A stretch of DNA of 64,000 bases from Phyto melanocephala (Eukaryota > Arthropoda > Insecta > Diptera > Rhinophoridae). The notes below the pieces were generated by a model, which saw only the letters and a list, made by a program, of their open reading frames with translations, had not been told where the DNA came from and did no database searches. The translations under genes and the position numbers were made by a program. This document shows positions 57,448 to 64,000 of this stretch, one piece after another. Position 1 is the first letter of the stretch. The number at the start of each line of letters is the position of its first letter. The DNA lies in NCBI GenBank assembly GCA_941918925.1, contig OW799233.1, positions 79,859,797-79,923,796 on the forward strand. The letters are read 5' to 3'.

Positions 57448-58027
57448 GTTTTATGATGTCGTTTTGTTTTATTTAGAGGTACAATAGTATGTAAATACAT
57501 GTGGATGTATTGTGTAGCAACTTATAGGTTTTATTTTATAATATTGTAGTTTTGAGCGAGCAAAATACATACATATGTATGTATATGTACCTGTATACGT
57601 CAAATAATTATTAATAAATTAAATTAGAAAAAATATATTTGTATTGCCATTTACATATGCATACATATATAAAAATATTAAGGGTATTCGTTGAAACTAC
57701 TATTTTTAGCACCGTTATATTGTTTGCATTATATTAAACGAACGCACCTCGCAAATCAGTTGATTTTGAAATCAAGTTTTAAAAATATTGCCAAAAATAA
57801 CTGAATAAGAAAAAATATATTTAAACATTTAAAAGTAAATTTAAAACGGTATAGGAGATAAAATAGGTATTTAACAGATTAAACGAATACCATATTCAAT
57901 TTAAAAACTGATAAAATTAAACTATATAATTGTGAATAAATATTGTGTTGTGTTTTTTTATTAAACTGGTTGGTAATTGAATACAGTATGGTAGTTTTCA
58001 AAAATACTTAAGCATAACTATATACTA
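57448..58027. other. Intergenic DNA
   Basis: AT-rich with TACATA-type simple repeats; nothing recognised. Confidence 0.4.
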
Positions 58028-58502
58028 GGGTGATCGACTCGGTTTTACAACCGATGGAAAACCCGGTTTTTTCCTCTTTCAGCTGGCGGTTTTTTCTAAA
58101 TGTTGATTTTTCGAATGTCAAATACACCGGTTTTTTTATTCGAAAAAAGCCGGTTTTTTTAAAGTTTATTAAGTACGCGAAAAGTTTCCAAAAATCAGAA
58201 AATTAAAACAATTAAATATTCTTCCATAATATTGTAAGAAATTTATTTGTTGTTTAAAAAACAAATGTAAAATAAGAAAAATAATTGAGCTTAAATATTA
58301 TTATTTTTATAGGATATAAAACTAACGTTAAAAAATAAAGGTAAATGAAGCATTATGAAATTTTAAGGATTTTCTCCCTAGCCTTTAAAATGTATTTCAA
58401 ATTAGAGAAATCATTTCAAGCAAAATACGTTAGTGCATATTAGTTTAAAAGATATATTTATCATTTAAAAAATGTACAGAAGGAGATACAAAAATTTATA
58501 AC
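58028..58502 (+). mobile_element. GGGTGATCGA-family element, 3'-truncated (copy 3)
   Basis: Matches 28161-28860 closely from the TIR onward, with TA before it. It lacks about 210 internal bases present in copy 2 (after GCATTA, about 28515-28710) and stops at ATTTATAACA, where a family A repeat begins. Confidence 0.75.
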
Positions 58503-59006
58503 ATAATATATTAAAAAAAAAATAAAAAAAAAAATAAAAAAAAAATTTTAAAAAAATTTTTAAAAAATTAAAAAAAATTTTTTTTTGGCTCAGCTGGGAT
58601 TCGATGCCACGTTTTCTCTAACCAGTATACACGTTTGTATGTATGTATGTTGTTGTTGTAATGTTGTTTTTGTGAAAAAAAATCGAGGTAGTCGTGGGTT
58701 TTTGCTCATATCTCAGTTGTTTATGTACCGATGTTTCTGATTTTCAATACCGATCTACTCCCGAATATTTCTGATATTTTAATACCTTACCCGGGTCCAA
58801 CCTATGTCGGGGGGCTTCAAAAAGTTGATTTCAACATACACACGGACAGACGGTCAGACGGACAGACTGACAGGGCTTAATCGACTCCCCTATTCATAAG
58901 CTTTCAGAAAATATATACTTTATGGGGTCGGAAATGAAAATTGTAGAAATTTCACACGGAATGACAAACCTATATATACCCTTTTTCACTGTGTGAAGGG
59001 TATAAA
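58503..59006 (-). mobile_element. Family A Helentron-like repeat, 5' half (A5)
   Basis: The A-rich core leads to TTGGCTCAGCTGGGATTCG, GACCCGGGTAAGG-type sequence (inverse), CACGGACAGACGGTCAGACG and the terminus GAAGGGTATAA. The 3' hairpin end is missing at the junction with the copy 3 element. Confidence 0.75.
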
Positions 59007-59194
59007 AATATGAGGTGAATGTGTACAAAGAAAACCGTAAAATTCCAAAAAATGTTTCGTTAAAAAAAATAAAGAGAGTATATAAATAATATTCATATTT
59101 ATATAAAAGGTAAATAAATGAAAAAAAAAAACAATAACAAAATTGACTTCTAATTTTAAAGAATGAATCAATTGCAGTATCGTTAACTAAATAA

Positions 59195-59699
59195 AGGCCA
59201 AACTATATTATGCTTTTGCTGGCTTAAGCTAATGTCAAAAACCAACAAAAAGTCTGTCAAATGCTTAAGCAAATTTTTGAAGACTTGTCGGTGGATATAT
59301 TGTACTTTTTAAACTTAAATACTTACTATGATTAGTTGCAAATATTTGTACTTTTGCAAAAGCTGTTTTATTTCTGTATTTCCTAAATATATTGATATTG
59401 TCACAAAATTATTATTTAATGTGTAAAATGTAAAAATATTTTACTATAATTTATAAATTTTTTCACTAATTTAAAAAAACAAATAACAACATTAATAAAC
59501 AAAAGTGCTAAATAATGCAACAGTGTGTACATATCAAATGAAAATCTATTTTCGTAAGCAAAGTACGATCAGATTCGCAGTTTGCTTAAGCAAATGACAC
59601 TTGACGAAAAGTTTCTTAAGTACAATATAGTTGCATACATTTAATTTTGTGTATCCGCACATTTGCTTAAGCCCGCAAAAGCATAATATAGTTAGGCCT
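59195..59699. mobile_element. 505-bp MITE with 35-bp TIRs and 3-bp TAA TSD
   Basis: Left end AGGCCAAACTATATTATGCT and right end read inversely as AGGCCTAACTATATTATGCT, continuing through TTTGC.GGCTTAAGC. TAA flanks both (59192-59194, 59700-59702). A 3-bp TAA/TTA target is typical of PIF/Harbinger. GCTTAAGC words recur inside. No coding frame. Confidence 0.7.
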
Positions 59700-59702
59700 T
59701 AA

Positions 59703-61740
59703 GAATTATAAAATTAATGATAAAAATAACAGACAAAAACACACGTAAAATGTATTTTTGTTTCCAAAATTTTGTTCATAGTAAAGAAAGGTTCACTGTA
59801 TGAAAATTCATTATACGGAGATTGAAATACATTGAAAGTGAAACGAAAAAGCTGTGTTCTTGATTTAATTTCATATTAGGGAGAACTTCGTTATATAGAA
59901 GTTAACTATAAGAAAGTTCGACTGTACCTGCTCTAACATTGTTTGTTAAGAAAATAAATATGTGTACGTACCTAATAACAATAATAATTAAAAGCATTAA
60001 TCACAAAAACAAGTTTACAAAAAAGTAAATACAGGTACATAAAACATACATGAGCACCCAGGTATTAGGCTACCATCCAATTGTCAGAACAAGCTGCCTG
60101 GGCCAGAAATAAGCACTTACGATTATATCGTACGAATTATTCGAGGAAATTCAGCAGTCGAGATGTCTTAAATTGGTTATTTCTGAGCAGTGACCCTTTT
60201 ATAAGCTGCAGTACGCAAAGAGAACGGATTACTAAAAAAACTTTTCAATTGGAAACCATCACACTTCTTCTTCCTGACACCGATGATGCAGTTTAACTTT
60301 TCCGTATATTAAGTATTAAATAAGATAAAATAAATAGAAAAAAGCCTTTTTTCATAAAAAAACTACTGTTTTATAAGAGCCTTATAATTAAAAAAATTTT
60401 TTTTTTGTTAGACCGAAAATCATATGTATGCATGTACATACATACAGTCTGTCAAGAATGATTTTAAACCATCAAAATCAATATTTGTTAATTGAGTTTT
60501 ACTATTTATACCGTCTTTTATTCCTTAGGAATGTGGCTTTTGAAAAAATCTTAAAAATTTAAGCTTTTTGGTTCTTTAGTTTTTTTTATTGCATTTTGAA
60601 AACAAAAAATTTAACGAATTTTACAGGAAAATTTTTTTTCGCCATTTAATTTTTAATAAATCCGAAATAGTAATAGATAGAAAAGAAATGTGTTTGGTTA
60701 TTTTAATGAGAATTTTCCGGAGCATCTTCTTATCCTCCTGCTATTAAAATCGGAGAACCCTTTTTCAAGTTATGACAAAATATATTAGGCGACCCAACGA
60801 TTTAGGTAGTGAAATATGCCACATCTTTAAAAGGAAGTCCTTACGTAGTAGAAAAAAACGAAAAACAGATTTGAATTAAGGACATTAAAATCCATATAGT
60901 ACACATACTTTTATTTTTAGGGTAGAGAAAATTTTTTTTGTTGCGCAGTGTACTTTTGTTGCGCAGTGTAATTTTTTCAAAATTTGCCACTAGACTTTTT
61001 ATATCATACTACACCTAAAACTATCAAGAAACTGAAACTTTTAATTCAAAAAACACGTTTAATAACTTTGGCCAGCTTTTCAGGCCAAATATTTTTCTGT
61101 GCGGCGCGCCGCGGCGACTGTTTTTGTCATTTGTGTTTTAAAAATATTTTTTTATTTAAGTTATAATAAATATGTTATAAATTCAGTATCAAAGATGGGG
61201 TCAGAAATAATAATGCAAAATGGCGTATAACATTAAATCTTAAATCTGTGCTAAGCTACATACGTGAACATGGTGGAGAAGGATATTTTCAGATTCGGCA
61301 CGGACGAATATGGCATTCTTAATTGTAATAAACGGCAATCAACAAAATCAAAGAATATTCAACAAATACCATCAACAAAGCACAAAGCCAATCATTGACT
61401 ATTGCTGGCTAAGTTTGGAAAATTCATGTTTTTCACACGGCTCTTAAGTTGGCCCACCAAAAAATTTATACGTTTTTACACCAAATAAAAAAAAAAAACA
61501 AAAAGCACTGTCTCTCCGTTGGTCTTAAGATAAAGTAATAAATAAGTAAATAATAAAATATATAAATATAAATATTAGTAATAAATAAATATAATTTCCA
61601 TTTTGCTTTAAATACATGCGTTTCTTTTTAGATTGATCCCCCATACCTACATCATATGTAAGTTATTCTGTAAAAAAACTTTATGGATTTTTATTTAAAA
61701 GTCGTAAATTTCGTTAAAAGCTCAATTTAAATCGTGTGGA
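59703..61740. other. Intergenic DNA with scattered repeat remnants
   Basis: A 71-residue frame at 60081-60296 has no clear domain. 60750-61110 shares blocks with 40340-40480 and 45290-45470 (unnamed repeat), including the hairpin TTTGGCCAGCTTTTCAGGCC at 61068. TTGCGCAGTGTA occurs twice in tandem near 60940-60970. 61292-61320 (TTCGGCACGGACGAATATGG) is a degraded family A 3' end. Confidence 0.45.
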
Positions 61741-62106
61741 ATATAACACTAATATTAGCTTAGGGCCAGCAACACGGACCGGGTCTGCTAGTCTATTTAT
61801 ATAACACAGGATGTGTGTAACGTGTGGACTCCAAAACGGCTATGCCGATTTTTATGAAATTTTCAGGGAATCTTCGGAATATTTGAGCGGGTGACACTGT
61901 GAAGTCTGATTTTGGATTTTCGGTCTGCTGCACCACCAATGACATATACATACATACATACATACATTTATTTTGTTTGATTTTTAATTTATTTATTTGA
62001 AGCCCGTAGTCATGTTTTTCAAAACGAGATATCAAACTCTTAAATCGGTTATGTAGTTCCGAAAATATTTACAAAGAAGACAAGCAACGCGGACCGGGTC
62101 AGCTAG
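61741..62106 (+). mobile_element. Helitron-like ends: one 3' end and one short complete element
   Basis: CACGGACCGGGTCTGCTAG ends at 61791. Immediately after, an element starts TCTATTTATATAACACAGG at 61792 and ends CGCGGACCGGGTCAGCTAG at 62106, followed by T. TC start, CTAG (CTRR) end and a short GACC/GGGTC palindrome just upstream fit a small non-autonomous Helitron (315 bp) inserted against another copy's 3' end. The related element in family A1 is at 21654-22288. Confidence 0.5.
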
Positions 62107-63419
62107 TATATGATATTATTTAAGTTGGAATCGATAGCGTAATAAAGATTACTTTCACAAAGAGTTGAAAGCATTGATGACCTAAACATAAAGATATTTA
62201 CCGGTAAAATAGGCTTAAAAACAGATTTAAAGAATTTATATGGCTATTTATCAATTAGTAAAAGATTTTATCAATTATATCGAAAGTATTCAGTCACGTT
62301 TGGGATACAACTTAAAATTAACGATTGCAATGACATCGAGACCTGAATCAATTGAGCTTTTTGACATGAATCGATAAAAGATCACTAGTTTAACATAATG
62401 TGGGTCGTGTAATCAAAAATGCGCAAATTTAGCTGTTTTTACAATATGAGTTTAGTAACTTTTCTGCCAACATTTTGTTTCACTTCCATACACTTTTTTG
62501 CTAAAAGCTGTTAGTGGTCGTTAACTTTAGGCCCTTATAACACTTTCATACTGACAAGTGTTTGTAGGCAAAAAATCAGACTTTCTATACATTTTCACGG
62601 ACCGCACCGTGGCTTTTAATTGCTTAACTCCTGTCCTGTCCTGTCCTGTCTTTAATATATCGAATAGTAAATTTTTAATGGCCAACACTTTTATTCTATT
62701 ATATTATTCTATTATTATACTATTTATTCTCAAAAGTTGTTCTTTGATACTAAAAATTTAATTTGTTTACAGAAGTATGTTTAAAATAATATATGTATGT
62801 ACATTAGAGTGGCCATAGTGGAAATTTTTTTGAAAAGTTAAATTTTTCGCACTGAAAAATATGAGGTTGGAGATAACAATAATTATGCATATTTTTTTAA
62901 TTCCGAGTACCTACGGGTTGAGCCCAAACTTTTATTACATTACCCATTTGTCACTATTTTTGTTCCTGTTTGTATTTAAATAACAAAAAAAATCTGACTT
63001 TATGTTCCCAACTGAATTTCTTCGATACCCTTAATTATTACCTTTCCAACGAGCCGCAATAGTCTGCTGATAAACTACGGATAATCTTGCCCGGAATACC
63101 CAAAAACCTAAGTCCAAAAAAATAGGTGAATTTTTAAAATTTTTTTTATTGTTGATAACTTACTAATGAAGCCTTTTTGTTGGCTTATCCTCTTCGTCGT
63201 CGTCGAAATCTGTAATTAGTTTTTAGTAAACGGTTAAGTGTTGCCATATTCGTTTTGCGGTGCAGTATTCTTCTTGGTCCTTCCAAATTGCAGCTCATAC
63301 GCTATAATTTGTATATATCAAGGAATCCATCGATCCCGCGGAAAAATCCATTTCGTTGATGATCGAATGTTAGCAAGCATGGATAAATGCCGCATCAGTG
63401 ATCGCATTTAACATCTGCT
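62107..63419. other. Intergenic DNA
   Basis: No gene supported. (CCTGT)4 at about 62633-62652. The region from about 62805 (AGAGTGGCCATAGTGG) may be the 5' part of the transposon whose coding relic follows, but its end was not defined. Confidence 0.35.
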
Positions 63420-64000
63420 ACAATTACAGCCGTCTTGCGGAAGTTGCAGGAAATGCAGCCTGACTTAAACGACATAAAAGTGGAAGATTTCGTCTTTAAC
63501 CGAACATCGTTTCAAACAATGCGAAAGGAATATCGGCGCAGACAAGCGAAACAGATCATAGATGAATTCAAGGTACATATTTAATAATTAAATATAAATA
63601 AATATCTTGAAGGAAATTAACATAATATTTAATTTCAACATAGATTCCTGAAGTATTTGTCTTGCACTAGGACGGAAAAATGCTTCCAGATATGAAAGGC
63701 AAGGACAAAGTTGATCGATTGGCTCTCGTTATAACCGCAGAGAACGAAGAAAAACTCCTTGGCATTGCAAAACTTGAAGAATCTTGTGGTGAAAATATTG
63801 CTGAAGGCATTGAAAAATTCCTACGCAAATGGAAGATTGATAATTTAGTGCAAATTGTGGCTTTTGACACAACATCTACAAACACTGGTATTGAAAAAGG
63901 CTCAGCATATTTGCTTGAAAGTAAATTGGGTCACGATTTACTTTTTCTACCGTGTCGCCATCATATCAGCGAATTGCTTATTAAAGCTGTGTTTGATTTA
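63420..64000 (+). pseudogene. Transposase-like gene relic, runs off the window end
   Basis: Two coding stretches. 63433-63572 (LRKLQEMQPDLNDIKVEDF, then RKEYRRRQAKQIIDEFK) is followed by a GT...AG gap (63573-63643) that could be an intron. The second stretch, from 63644 on, reads IPEVFVLH, stop, DGKMLPDMKGKDKVDRLAL, then VQIVAFDTTSTNTGIEKGSA and LPCRHHISELLIKAVFDL. The FDTT...NTG and CRHH words recall an RNase-H-fold transposase family of arthropods and cnidarians; I cannot name the superfamily with confidence. A TAG at 63668-63670 stands where a Trp (HWDGK) is expected, so this copy is probably dead. The C-terminus lies outside the window. Confidence 0.6.

Noticed and set aside
60081..60296. 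71-residue open frame
   Set aside because: No domain seen and neighbouring frames are not conserved in style. Could be a TE fragment but unsupported.

Overview
The window is nuclear DNA from a higher fly (Diptera). Three things point there. A short SDR/alcohol-dehydrogenase-type gene has the two-intron layout of fly Adh/Fbp2 genes. A neuromodulin-like gene with three IQ motifs resembles Drosophila igloo. A nuclear copy of mitochondrial DNA has the insect order trnK-trnD-atp8-atp6. A tephritid fruit fly is my best guess, but the sequence does not settle the species. The DNA is strongly AT-rich and mostly transposable elements (TEs), many nested inside one another.

Layout. 1-8.7 kb: inverted-repeat elements, a mariner fragment (2490-2860), a 5'-truncated LINE with an open reverse transcriptase (RT) frame (3404-5497, minus), two tandem-repeat tracts and a hAT-type MITE (8183-8739, 8-bp target-site duplication, TSD). 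8.8-14.6 kb: an I-clade LINE with a 12-bp TSD, cut by a fold-back mariner derivative (11561-12482). 15.0-21.1 kb: an LTR retrotransposon with both LTRs (about 98% identical by eye) and a 2.1-kb solo-LTR-like insertion in gag. 21.1-26.4 kb: a Helentron/DINE-1-like repeat inside a TA-flanked element, a P-element-like THAP transposase relic and a hAT-type element. 28-33.4 kb: a second TA-flanked element, then a Ty3/gypsy relic with an 824-bp tandem duplication. 35.3-39.5 kb: family B Helentron-like repeats, one carrying the mitochondrial insertion. 42.3-43.6 kb: the intact SDR gene. 44-55 kb: more family A and B repeats, one nested in another. 55.3-55.8 kb: the IQ-motif gene. 57-64 kb: small MITEs, Helitron-like ends and the start of another transposase relic at the window edge.

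Only two loci look like functional host genes: the SDR gene (255 aa, three exons, TATA box, polyadenylation signals) and the IQ-motif gene (150 aa visible, possibly the 3' part of a larger gene). Nothing suggests the two work together. The rest is a layered TE landscape in which insertion order can often be read from TSDs and nesting.

I found no gene cluster that looks like a new biochemical system. The most unusual items are the mitochondrial insertion with an undamaged atp8, a mariner relic at the same site in several family B Helentron-like repeats, a mariner derivative whose 184-bp inverted repeats include its own transposase 3' end, and an LTR element whose gag starts with a SAP-like motif. 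Boundaries come from repeats and TSDs read by eye; identities quoted are manual counts.
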